A DNA stretch of 16,331 nucleotides, taken from positions 1-16,331 of the forward strand of contig CAMYCE010000045.1 in the NCBI GenBank assembly GCA_947254205.1. Direction: 5' to 3'. This document shows positions 1-6,927 of the stretch, one piece after another. How positions within the stretch are numbered: position 1 is the stretch's first letter; every line of letters starts with the position of its first letter. The position numbers and the translations under genes are program-made. The notes below the pieces were generated by a model that saw nothing but the letters and a program-made list of their open reading frames with translations, made no database searches and was not told the origin of the DNA. Origin of the DNA: an uncultured Prevotellaceae bacterium (GTDB lineage: Bacteria > Bacteroidota > Bacteroidia > Bacteroidales > Muribaculaceae).

Positions 1-72
1 AGGAAAAGCCTAAGATATTTTCTTATTGCGACCTAATGACCGATTGGGGTTTAAGAAGAAAAGTGGATTATC

Positions 73-1971
73 ATGAAAAACCAAAACACAACAATCGACG
101 AAATTATTCAAGAAAACAAGCGGCGGGTGGCCTTGCTCGCCACAGCCTATGACCCCATCACGGGACAGGGGGCTTGTGGCAATCGGGCATGGCGCAACTT
201 GCCTTGTGCCGGCAGGGTGAATTTGCCTATGCCCATGATAGAGAACGAGAAAAACTTGGAAATGCTCGATGTCACGGCTTATGGCAAGGTGCGCATCAAG
301 TATGACTTTGAATACTGGTGCGCCACTTGTGCCACCATTCGCGACAAGGTCACGGGACGCAATGTGAAGTTGCATCTCAATGCCCCGCAACGTCGCGTGC
401 TTGCCGAGCTGGAGCGTCAGCGACTATTGGGGCAGGGCATCAGGCTCATTTTGCTCAAGGCTCGCCAGTGGGGAGGTTCTACGCTGGTGCTCATGTATAT
501 GGCATGGATTCAAATTGTGCTCAAGCGCAACTGGAATAGCCTCATTTGTGGTCACAAGCGCAATTCGAGCAAGGCCATTAAGGGCATGTATAGCAAGTTG
601 TTGCGTTTTTATCCGCGCAATATGCTTGATGATGGTGCCCAACTTCGGTTCAAGGGCTATGAAGGGGGAGGCTCTACTCAAATCATTGAAGGGCGCGATT
701 GCTTGGTGATTATGGGCTCGGCCCATAGCGAAGATGCCGTGCGTGGCTTCGACATTGCCATGGCACACTTGAGCGAAGTGGCATTTTGGCCACAAACACC
801 CATGCACAAGCCCGAAGATCTCATTCGCTCGGTTGATGGTTCGATCTTGTTGGGAGGTTTGAGTCTTGTGGTGATGGAGTCGACAGCCAATGGCGTGGGC
901 AGTTTTTTTCATGAGGAGTGGCTCAAAGCCAAGGCAGGTGAGAGCGACAAAACCGCCCTGTTTGTGCCGTGGCACGAAATTGAAATTTATCGCCAGCCGG
1001 TGGCCAATGTGCAGGAGTTGTGGAACAGCATCGACGACTATGAACGCGACTTGTGGCGCGAGGGGTGCACGCTCGAAATGATCAACTGGTATCACCACAA
1101 GCGCAAAGCCTATGGCACCCACAACATGATGATGGCCGAATTTCCGGGCAACGACATTGAGGCGTTTGCCAACACGGGTAGCTGTGTGTTTGACTTGCCC
1201 GGTCTCGACCGCTTGCGTGAGGGGTGCAAGGCTCCCTTGTTCATGGGCGACATCATGGGGCACGATCGCTCGCTCAAGGGCATTAGGCTCGTTGAAAACA
1301 ATAGTGCATTGCTCAAAATTTGGGCCATGCCTCAACACTCACAGCAACGCAATCGCTATGTGGTGGCAGTTGATGTGGGTGGCCGTGGCGAGCATGCCGA
1401 TTTCTCGGTGATCACAGTAATCGACCGTGGGGAGAGTGTGGACGATAAAATGGAAATTGTGGCACAATGGCGTGGTCACATCGATCACGACTTGCTGGCA
1501 TGGAAGGCTGCCCGGCTTGCAAGTTTCTATGACCATGCTTGCTTGGTGTTTGAGAGCAACACGCTCGAAACCGAGAAAACCGATGGCGACGATGCCGTGT
1601 ACATTTTAAATGAATTGGCTCGCAGCTATGGCAACCTCTACTTTAGAGCTAAGCGCAAGCCCGGATTTCAAACCAATCGCAGCACCAAAGGCTCTATCAT
1701 TCATCGGCTGATTGCACTGGTGCGTGATGGTGGCTACATTGAGCGCGACAGCGATGCCATTGACGAAATGAGCTACTATGAGCACAAACCCATGGGGCGT
1801 TTTGGAGCGATTGATGGCAAGCACGATGATATTGTGATGTCGCGTGCCATTGGACTACATGTGGCAAACCTCTTGCAACGTGGCAAAGTGCTCGACAAGC
1901 ACGACTTTGTGACCACTGCCAAGCCGGCCCAGCCCAGTCTCAACTTTTGGGACACCACCCCCAATACATGA
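73..1971 (+). CDS. terL: Phage terminase large subunit (TerL)
   Basis: This 632-residue protein is the DNA-packaging motor of a tailed phage: an ATPase that pumps DNA into the prohead, joined to a nuclease that cuts the concatemer. The ATPase half shows a Walker A-like loop at residues 129-137 (KARQWGGST), a Walker B segment at 227-239 ending in the catalytic pair S234-E235, and a coupling-motif-like MESTANG at 268-274. The RNase H-like nuclease half shows acidic residues in the expected order: D434 (VAVDVGG), E494 (LVFESN) and D585/D586 (KHDDIV). All key residues seem intact and the length is normal. The ATG at 73 is chosen because the segment DPITGQGACGNR near residue 27 resembles other Bacteroidales terminases. 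No promoter is visible in the 72 bases upstream, so it may be cotranscribed with a gene outside the window. No portal, capsid or other head gene follows it. Confidence 0.88.
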   Translation: MKNQNTTIDEIIQENKRRVALLATAYDPITGQGACGNRAWRNLPCAGRVNLPMPMIENEKNLEMLDVTAYGKVRIKYDFEYWCATCATIRDKVTGRNVKLHLNAPQRRVLAELERQRLLGQGIRLILLKARQWGGSTLVLMYMAWIQIVLKRNWNSLICGHKRNSSKAIKGMYSKLLRFYPRNMLDDGAQLRFKGYEGGGSTQIIEGRDCLVIMGSAHSEDAVRGFDIAMAHLSEVAFWPQTPMHKPEDLIRSVDGSILLGGLSLVVMESTANGVGSFFHEEWLKAKAGESDKTALFVPWHEIEIYRQPVANVQELWNSIDDYERDLWREGCTLEMINWYHHKRKAYGTHNMMMAEFPGNDIEAFANTGSCVFDLPGLDRLREGCKAPLFMGDIMGHDRSLKGIRLVENNSALLKIWAMPQHSQQRNRYVVAVDVGGRGEHADFSVITVIDRGESVDDKMEIVAQWRGHIDHDLLAWKAARLASFYDHACLVFESNTLETEKTDGDDAVYILNELARSYGNLYFRAKRKPGFQTNRSTKGSIIHRLIALVRDGGYIERDSDAIDEMSYYEHKPMGRFGAIDGKHDDIVMSRAIGLHVANLLQRGKVLDKHDFVTTAKPAQPSLNFWDTTPNT

Positions 1972-2014
1972 GCTAAGTCCTTGCTCTCAATTCTATATCT
2001 TTGATAGATTATTT

Positions 2015-2099
2015 TCCCACGGATTGACACGGATTTTTAAGGAGAATACCGGTAGATATATTATAATCTTTAAATCCGTGTCAATCCGTGGGATTTTTT
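2015..2099 (+). terminator. Long perfect inverted repeat with T-run, likely terminator of terL
   Basis: The arms 2015-2036 and 2072-2093 are perfect reverse complements over 22 bp, with a 35-base loop and six T residues at 2094-2099. Each arm contains the word CACGGATT twice, separated by GA. The T-run lies on the + side only, which fits termination of the terminase gene. The loop is long for a simple terminator, so a dispersed intergenic repeat serving as terminator is an alternative. Confidence 0.6.
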
Positions 2100-2120
2100 G
2101 CGTTTTTTGATGTGTGGGTT

Positions 2121-2486
2121 TTATTGGCGTCTGTAGGTGATTTCGCCGGCAATCAAGGTGTTGCCTTGCAAAATGTAGCCTGTGGTGTCGATTATTTCTT
2201 TTCTTGTCAATGTGCTTTTGACTTTTGTGATAATTTTATCTTGGGTAGCACTCCATTGCAATGTTGCCGACTCCTTGATTTTACCTCTATTTTTCATGAT
2301 GATAGAGCCGGTTTTGTACTTATCTAAAACCAAGTAGAACATCTCGGTTGAATCTTTGGTTTCTTCGATATAGGAGCCCACAAGTGCTTTCTCATAGGTG
2401 TTGAGATTACTGGGCATGTCGTCGCCTGAGCATGAGTGCAGGAAAAGTGGCAATGCGATAGCGAATAGCGGTAAAATTTTCTCCAT
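2121..2486 (-). CDS. Small surface-type lipoprotein of unknown function
   Basis: This is a 121-residue protein. Residues 1-18 form a short hydrophobic signal peptide ending in a lipobox, L16-H17-S18-C19, so C19 is the probable lipidated residue. The following SGDD resembles the acidic lipoprotein export signal that sends Bacteroidetes lipoproteins to the cell surface. The remaining ~100 residues look like a small beta-rich domain with alternating hydrophobic strands (for example YLVLDKYKTGSIIM and TLIAGEITYRR). I do not recognise a family; lipocalin-like domains of this size are common in the phylum, but that is only an analogy. It converges on terL and has its own promoter at 2525-2554. The start is supported by that promoter and by the signal peptide. 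Confidence 0.75.
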   Translation of the reverse strand: MEKILPLFAIALPLFLHSCSGDDMPSNLNTYEKALVGSYIEETKDSTEMFYLVLDKYKTGSIIMKNRGKIKESATLQWSATQDKIITKVKSTLTRKEIIDTTGYILQGNTLIAGEITYRRQ

Positions 2487-2524
2487 GATAATTGATGTTT
2501 AGTTGTAGTGAAAAAAAATTGGGT

Positions 2525-2554
2525 CAAAAATAGAAAGATTTTTGATAAAATCAA
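2525..2554 (-). promoter_or_regulatory. Bacteroidetes-type promoter for the lipoprotein gene
   Basis: On the minus strand TTG (2552-2554) is followed after 19 bases by TATTTTTG (2525-2532), a full match to TAnnTTTG. Transcription would begin around 2518-2521, leaving a leader of about 30 nt before the ATG at 2486. Confidence 0.65.
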
Positions 2555-2612
2555 TCGCTATTCACATTTATTATCACGTCGCAACCTGAGGGCAAATTCC
2601 TTCTTTAGGCAC

Positions 2613-2642
2613 AAAAAAAAGGGATAGTCTCGCGACCTTCCC
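2613..2642 (-). terminator. Hairpin plus T8 terminator of the candidate small RNA
   Basis: On the minus strand GGGA (2639-2642) pairs with TCCC (2621-2624), GTC (2634-2636) pairs with GAC (2627-2629), with a 2x2 internal loop and a four-base loop GCGA. Eight T residues follow (2613-2620 read as A on the + strand). Confidence 0.6.
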
Positions 2643-2795
2643 ATTTCCTTTTAATACACAATTATCTATAAAACAACTATTTTGATTTTGCTTTTTCGAC
2701 AGTTGCCTAAGACAAACTCTCATGCAACTGCCACATCTGTTGATAGAAATTTGATCAAGTTCTTATAATTATGAAATTATTTAAACTGATTTTGT
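2613..2795 (-). ncRNA. Candidate structured small RNA, about 180 nt
   Basis: This minus-strand unit has a consensus promoter just upstream (2800-2830) and a hairpin plus T8 terminator at its end (2613-2642), with no ORF of note between. Reading the minus strand, the centre forms a strong hairpin: TGGCAGTTGC pairs with GCAACTGTCG across 10 bp including two G-T wobbles, with further pairing inside the loop. Flanking AT-rich segments can also pair (AATTAT with ATAATT, TTGAT with ATCAA), giving a long rod with internal loops. A 6S-like RNA would have that general shape, but I cannot match it to a known family. The minus-strand gene upstream has its own perfect terminator at 2843-2880, so this segment is not simply its 3' UTR. 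Confidence 0.5.
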
Positions 2796-2799
2796 AATG

Positions 2800-2830
2800 C
2801 AAATATAAAAGAATATTTCCATAAAAACAA
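2800..2830 (-). promoter_or_regulatory. Consensus promoter driving the candidate small RNA
   Basis: Minus strand: TTG (2828-2830), a 20-base gap, then TATATTTG (2800-2807), a full match to TAnnTTTG. It lies 12 bases past the terminator hairpin of the upstream gene. No open frame follows, so it points to a non-coding transcript. Confidence 0.6.
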
Positions 2831-2842
2831 GTAATGTTGTGA

Positions 2843-2880
2843 AAAAATCACACTTTTATCGTTATAAAAGTGTGATTTTT
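2843..2880 (-). terminator. Perfect 17-bp hairpin terminator after the virion-like gene
   Basis: Arms 2843-2859 and 2864-2880 pair perfectly over 17 bp around a four-base loop (CGTT). A5 and T5 at the ends make it T-tailed in either direction. It lies 32 bases after the stop of the minus-strand gene at 2912. Confidence 0.8.
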
Positions 2881-2911
2881 GTAAAATAAGCAGTAAGCCA
2901 ATAGCAAGTCA

Positions 2912-5317
2912 TCACGACAAGAGGGTGGGGCGCAAGAGCGTGCCACTGGGTGCTACTCCGCCGACTTCAAGGCGCAGTGTGCGGCAGGGAGGAGTGAGGA
3001 GGGTGGCTGAGATGGGGGCATTCAATGCGCCTGTGGCGTGCAGGCAGTTGATGATGTAGCCATGGCAACTGTTGCCACGCTCGCCTCGCAGGGTGAGTGT
3101 GAGGTCGACAGGGCCGGCCATGCAATTCCACGTTATTTGTGTTGGCATTTTGTTGAGCATGAAAGGGTGGCTCATGTAGCTGAAGTGTTGGTTGGCTACA
3201 GCATCGGCTTGTTGCATATCCATCATTTCGCCTTGCTCGTTGATCATGAGGGCAAGTGTGGGTTGGCAATAGAACTGTTTGGCCTTGAAACTCAGCTGCG
3301 TGCTGTGGTTGTTGCCAAATAAAATGCCTGTGCTTGTGTCGTGATTGAGTAGCCAAAGTTCTTGTTCGGCATCGTTCCACGCTATGGCGCTCAAGCCCGG
3401 CTGATGGCTGTGAATGGTCACCTTAGCCCCAGCAACGCTGCACAACATGCCCAAGTGATTTTTAAACCACACTTTGTTGCCACCATGCACAGGGCTAAAG
3501 CCTTGGGCAAGAATCTTGTGGTCAACGAGCCGAGCCTCGCCATAGTCACCACTTGAGCGTTGTGGCACGGCAAATAGGCCTTGACGGGTGAAAAGATAGA
3601 TGGGGTAATGGCCAAAGGCCGAAGTGTAGATGGGCTTGCTGGCGATAGCTACTGCAACAATGGTTGCACCGGTGAGCTGGCTTGGCAGGGTGTGCACCAA
3701 TGGATTGCCTGTGTGGCTCATGGTGAATAGATTGCCGGCATTGAGTGCCACATGTGGCGGAGTGTCGTTGGTGTTGCTGGTTGGCTGTGCCTCGATGAGT
3801 GCCACAGGCGTCAAATCGTGTTGCACGGCTATTGCGGTGCCACTTGGCTCGTGGCTGTTGAGCGTGCATGAGGCTACCTTGGTGATGCCTGCACTTGTGA
3901 TTTCGCATTTCATTGCCACCACTCTACTGTCGCAAGCCACCCACATGGCATTGAGCTGTTGTGGCGTGAAGTTGTAGTTGGCTTCAATGACTTGTCGGGC
4001 GGTGCCATGATGAGTTTTCAGGGTGAGAGTGAGCCGAGTGTGGCAGGGTTGTGGGGCCATGTTTCCATCAAAAAGGGCACTCATGGGCCAAGGGTTGCGA
4101 AAGAGCAGTTGCCCACCGGCGCAATAGTGCCTGCCATTGTGCACAAGGGCACTGGCCGGAGCAAGCAAGTGGCAACTGTTCCACACCATGTTTTTGCACT
4201 TTTCATGTGAAAGTGCAGGGGTGCCTTGTGGCAAATGGTCGATAGCATGAGTGGTGCAGTTGGGCACAATGGGTGTGCTTGCAATGTGACTGCCGTGTGA
4301 TTCCAATTTTCCTTGAGCGAGTTGTTGCAATGAGTGGCACGACGTGGCAAGATACCAAGGTCTGTTTAGGAGTTCGTCTACGATCGAGGTGTGACTGCGA
4401 GGAGATAGCCCCAATTCTATCGAGTAGATGCGTCCTGCCGGTTGGGTGGCTATGCCCATGCGGTAGTCGAGTTGTGAGCTGTGGGCGAGCTGTGTGTCGA
4501 GCGAGGTGAAGATGTCGATCGACTTCACAAGGTCGTGCCACTCGGGAGCAACGCCCTTGAGCACTGTGATGCCCGGTCTATAGGTCGAGAGCTTGTATTG
4601 AAACGCGCCAATGCCGGTGAAGTTTTTGCCATCGGTCATGGCTTGAGTAGCCGTGCGATAGTTTTTCTTAAAAGCATTGGCTCCTAAAAGCACAGGGGCA
4701 CTTATCCACAAGTAGCTGTCGTCCCACAGTCTCACACCATAGCGAGCCAAGATGGGCGAGCAATAGCGGCCTTCAAGCCCGGCTTGCCTTGTCAAGGAAA
4801 AGTGAGCTTGTGCAAGGTTGTGACACAGAGGCGTGATTTCGTCGCGTGAAAGGGGAAATTGCCACTGGGCAAGAGGTTGCTTAAATGAATAGCTCTCTAT
4901 GTTGGTTGTGAGCGTTGCCCACTCGGTTGCGGCAAGATGCAATTGTGGAATGGCACGGGCAGGATCGAGGCTTCGATATTGCCCTGCATTGTAGTGCAAA
5001 TAGAGTGGACCGCTCGACGTGTCGACAATCACAACAGGCCCCACAACATGAGCGGCCGTGATGTTGCCGGTGGCTGTGGCAATCACCTGCTTGTCGTGCA
5101 CAATGCGACGCCCCTGTTGGTAGATATAGCGATCTTGGTCGACAACGAGCAACTGGCTGCCGGCAGCAATGTGGGCAACGGTGTGAGGCTTCCCCACCAC
5201 TTCAAGAGCTTGTTCGCGCTCGCGCATGTTGAGCATGTGGCAAGCCTCGCCTTGCCGGGCTGCCTCGTTGTTGTGTGGTTGTGTGATGGCTTGTGGAACG
5301 ATGTGATGAATTTTCAT
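2912..5317 (-). CDS. Large phage virion- or tail-associated-like protein (tentative)
   Basis: From the ATG at 5317 this is an 801-residue protein with no signal peptide and no obvious catalytic motif. Its N-terminal part (MREREQALEVVGKP, then repeated short strands such as LLVVDQDRYIY) and the segment ARYGVRLWDDSYLWISAPVLLG resemble structural proteins I recall from Bacteroidetes prophages. That is recollection, not a search result. The rest is beta-strand-rich and repetitive in character (LYLFTRQGLFAVPQ, ELWLLNHDTS), which would suit a propeller or tail-associated fold. The frame is open up to an ATG at 5404, adding 29 residues, but a consensus promoter lies inside that extension (5351-5382), so 5317 is the better start. 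It has its own promoter and terminator and appears monocistronic, facing the terminase gene across about 0.9 kb. Confidence 0.65.
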   Translation of the reverse strand: MKIHHIVPQAITQPHNNEAARQGEACHMLNMREREQALEVVGKPHTVAHIAAGSQLLVVDQDRYIYQQGRRIVHDKQVIATATGNITAAHVVGPVVIVDTSSGPLYLHYNAGQYRSLDPARAIPQLHLAATEWATLTTNIESYSFKQPLAQWQFPLSRDEITPLCHNLAQAHFSLTRQAGLEGRYCSPILARYGVRLWDDSYLWISAPVLLGANAFKKNYRTATQAMTDGKNFTGIGAFQYKLSTYRPGITVLKGVAPEWHDLVKSIDIFTSLDTQLAHSSQLDYRMGIATQPAGRIYSIELGLSPRSHTSIVDELLNRPWYLATSCHSLQQLAQGKLESHGSHIASTPIVPNCTTHAIDHLPQGTPALSHEKCKNMVWNSCHLLAPASALVHNGRHYCAGGQLLFRNPWPMSALFDGNMAPQPCHTRLTLTLKTHHGTARQVIEANYNFTPQQLNAMWVACDSRVVAMKCEITSAGITKVASCTLNSHEPSGTAIAVQHDLTPVALIEAQPTSNTNDTPPHVALNAGNLFTMSHTGNPLVHTLPSQLTGATIVAVAIASKPIYTSAFGHYPIYLFTRQGLFAVPQRSSGDYGEARLVDHKILAQGFSPVHGGNKVWFKNHLGMLCSVAGAKVTIHSHQPGLSAIAWNDAEQELWLLNHDTSTGILFGNNHSTQLSFKAKQFYCQPTLALMINEQGEMMDMQQADAVANQHFSYMSHPFMLNKMPTQITWNCMAGPVDLTLTLRGERGNSCHGYIINCLHATGALNAPISATLLTPPCRTLRLEVGGVAPSGTLLRPTLLS

Positions 5318-5350
5318 GATAAATTTGAAATAATGATGTTGAATTGCAGG

Positions 5351-5382
5351 CAAAGATAGTGAGGGGCAATCATGCTCAACAA
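5351..5382 (-). promoter_or_regulatory. Promoter of the virion-like gene; decides its start codon
   Basis: Minus strand: TATCTTTG at 5351-5358 fully matches TAnnTTTG. TTG lies 18 bases upstream (5377-5379) or 21 bases upstream (5380-5382). Transcription would start near 5344, about 27 nt before the ATG at 5317, and so downstream of the alternative ATG at 5404. Confidence 0.65.
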
Positions 5383-5460
5383 TGGCAGTTGATCGCATGG
5401 TCAATTCAACTAAGAAATGAAGAAAATGTGTTGTTTTATAATTTTTGTGCGTTTAAAATT

Positions 5461-5490
5461 TTGTAAATTGAAAGTAATGTGCTAAATTTG
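5461..5490 (+). promoter_or_regulatory. Candidate promoter upstream of the recX hairpin (P1)
   Basis: TTG at 5461-5463, within an ATTTTG run, is followed after 19 bases by TAAATTTG (5483-5490), a full match to TAnnTTTG. No ORF begins nearby, so it would drive either a long recX leader or a separate short RNA. Confidence 0.45.
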
Positions 5491-5520
5491 GGAAAAACGG
5501 TTATAAGAGTACTATATTTG
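5487..5520 (+). promoter_or_regulatory. Second candidate promoter upstream of the recX hairpin (P2)
   Basis: TTTG at 5487-5490 is followed after 22 bases by TATATTTG (5513-5520), a full match at -7. The gap is one base longer than usual. It overlaps the -7 box of P1. Confidence 0.4.
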
Positions 5521-5566
5521 TGGAAATATTTACAGTATTATATGTTTTTATAGATTGTAGATTATT

Positions 5567-5609
5567 TTAAAGAGCCCACGCTGCGAAGCGCAGGCTCTTT
5601 AATTTTTTT
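5567..5609 (+). terminator. GCGA-capped terminator hairpin just before recX
   Basis: TTAAAGAGCC (5567-5576) pairs with GGCTCTTTAA (5593-5602) over 10 bp. After a 2x2 internal loop, CGCT pairs with AGCG around a GCGA tetraloop. Seven T residues follow (5603-5609), so it acts on the + strand. The neighbouring genes diverge from this gap, so the only thing it could stop is a transcript starting at about 5490-5530. Confidence 0.65.
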
Positions 5610-5612
5610 CAC

Positions 5613-5620
5613 TAACTTTG
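5613..5620 (+). promoter_or_regulatory. -7 box of the recX promoter; near-leaderless start
   Basis: TAACTTTG fully matches TAnnTTTG, but no clear -33 TTG is seen at the right distance. Its last base is 8 bases before the ATG at 5629, so the mRNA would start at or just before the start codon. Confidence 0.5.
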
Positions 5621-5628
5621 CTCTCATC

Positions 5629-6129
5629 ATGATGAAATTGAATCGCAAACCCATGTCGGTGGCTGTTGCACGGCAACGTGTAGCATTTTTGTGTGCTGGT
5701 AGCGAGCAAGCCGAGGCCGATATTCTCAAGAAACTCGACTCTTGGGGCATCGCTTCTTGTGATGCCCAAGTCATCGTGCAGTGGCTCAAGCAAGAAAACT
5801 ATATTGATGAAAATCGATATGCCCGCGCCTATTGTCACGATAAATTTAAATTCAATGCTTGGGGACGCATTAAAATTGCCCACATGTTGCACCTGAAGGG
5901 GGTGAGCCATGAAGCCACAAGCGAGGCATTGCTTGCTATCGACGAGCAGGAATATGTAGCCACTCTTGAGCAGTTGCTACAAGCCAAGTGGCGCAATGTG
6001 CAGGGACGCGAGTGGCAAGCGGCCAAGGCGGCCCTGTTGCGTTTTGCCACAGGCAGGGGCTTTGAGGCCCATGTGGTTTTTCCTGTGGTCGACAAGGTGA
6101 TGAAGCAGAGTGGGGTTGAACAAGAATAA
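5629..6129 (+). CDS. recX: RecX family regulatory protein
   Basis: This 166-residue protein belongs to the RecX family, small all-helical proteins built from three-helix repeats that bind RecA filaments and modulate recombination. The diagnostic part is residues 53-83: a QWLKQENYIDENRYA segment followed by DKFKFNAWGRIKI, matching the conserved YIDD.RYA and KF..WG..KI pattern of the family. A second repeat follows around residues 84-125 (HLKGVSHEATSEALLAID). Length is typical. Two ATGs in tandem (5629 and 5632) are possible starts; either gives essentially the same protein. It ends 13 bases before the preferred start of the comF-like gene, so the two are probably cotranscribed. Confidence 0.9.
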   Translation: MMKLNRKPMSVAVARQRVAFLCAGSEQAEADILKKLDSWGIASCDAQVIVQWLKQENYIDENRYARAYCHDKFKFNAWGRIKIAHMLHLKGVSHEATSEALLAIDEQEYVATLEQLLQAKWRNVQGREWQAAKAALLRFATGRGFEAHVVFPVVDKVMKQSGVEQE

Positions 6130-6142
6130 CGCAAGGCGACTC

Positions 6143-6856
6143 ATGCGATTTAACGTGAAACTGGCAATGCAGGCGGTGGCCGATGTTTTCTTTCCTCGGC
6201 ATTGCCCGGTGTGTGATAGGCTGTTGGGGGCCGATGAGCACTATGTGTGCTGTGAGTGCCTCATGAAGTTGCCGGTCACCCACTACGAGAACACCCACTT
6301 CAATGTCATGGAGCAACTTTTTGCCGGCAAGGTGCCCATTGAGCGTGCGATAGCCTATTTCTTTTATGAGCGAAACGACCCCTATGCCGCCATCTTGCAC
6401 GACATCAAATATCACAACATGCCCATTTTGGCACATTTCATGGCTCGGCAAGCTGTCGCACACATGCAAGATAGCCACTTGTGGCAGGGCATCGACTACT
6501 TGCTACCCGTGCCCTTGCACGTGACCAAGCTGGCACAGCGTGGCTACAACCAAAGCGATTTTATTGCCCAAGGCTTGAGCGAGAGCACAGGCATTGCCAT
6601 ATATGATGGCTTAGAGGCAGTGAAGGCTCACGACACACAAACTCGCAAGGGCTTGCACGACCGCTATGTCAATGCCAAGGGGCTATATGCCATTGTGCCC
6701 GAAGCCCTGCAGGAGTTGCAGGGCAAGCACGTGATGATTGTTGATGATGTGGTCACCACTGGTGCCACGTTGCTGGCTTGTGCCGAGAGTGTTGCCCACA
6801 TTAGCAATATTAAAATATCGCTTTTCACCCTCACCGCCACTCGCCAACACATCTAA
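6143..6856 (+). CDS. comF: ComF-family phosphoribosyltransferase
   Basis: This 237-residue protein shows the ComF layout: an N-terminal zinc-finger-like cluster (C21-x2-C24 and C36, C37, C39) followed by a PRTase domain. The PRTase domain carries the RGYNQ motif at 133-137, a TQTR at 165-168 and the PRPP-binding loop VMIVDDVVTTGAT at 197-209. Members support DNA uptake in competent bacteria, but the biochemical reaction is not firmly known. The ATG at 6143 is preferred because the protein then opens 18 residues before the CPVC motif, as in typical ComF proteins. An in-frame ATG at 6110 adds 11 residues and would overlap the end of recX by 20 bases. It probably shares an operon with recX. Confidence 0.88.
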   Translation: MRFNVKLAMQAVADVFFPRHCPVCDRLLGADEHYVCCECLMKLPVTHYENTHFNVMEQLFAGKVPIERAIAYFFYERNDPYAAILHDIKYHNMPILAHFMARQAVAHMQDSHLWQGIDYLLPVPLHVTKLAQRGYNQSDFIAQGLSESTGIAIYDGLEAVKAHDTQTRKGLHDRYVNAKGLYAIVPEALQELQGKHVMIVDDVVTTGATLLACAESVAHISNIKISLFTLTATRQHI

Positions 6857-6870
6857 TCAAAAAAAAGTAT

Positions 6871-6878
6871 TATCTTTG
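6871..6878 (+). promoter_or_regulatory. Putative -7 box of the pyrE promoter
   Basis: TATCTTTG fully matches TAnnTTTG and lies 49 bases before the pyrE ATG. No convincing -33 TTG is present, so strength or activator dependence is unknown. Confidence 0.45.
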
Positions 6879-6927
6879 TGAACCGATAAAAAATGATATT
6901 TTTATATCTTCAATACAAGCATAACTC

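Noticed and set aside
1..152. Possible 3' end of an upstream gene
   Set aside because: Two frames are open from base 1: one stops at 34-36, the other at 150-152 inside the terminase gene. Too little remains to choose between them or name a product.
424..1338. 304-residue minus-strand open frame inside the terminase gene
   Set aside because: It is opposite a gene with clear ATPase and nuclease motifs, has no promoter, and its His- and Arg-rich composition is typical of an antisense shadow.
2015..2093. CRISPR-like or transposon-end reading of the CACGGATT repeats
   Set aside because: There are only two arms in inverted orientation, no spacer series, no cas gene and no transposase, so neither a CRISPR array nor an insertion sequence is supported.
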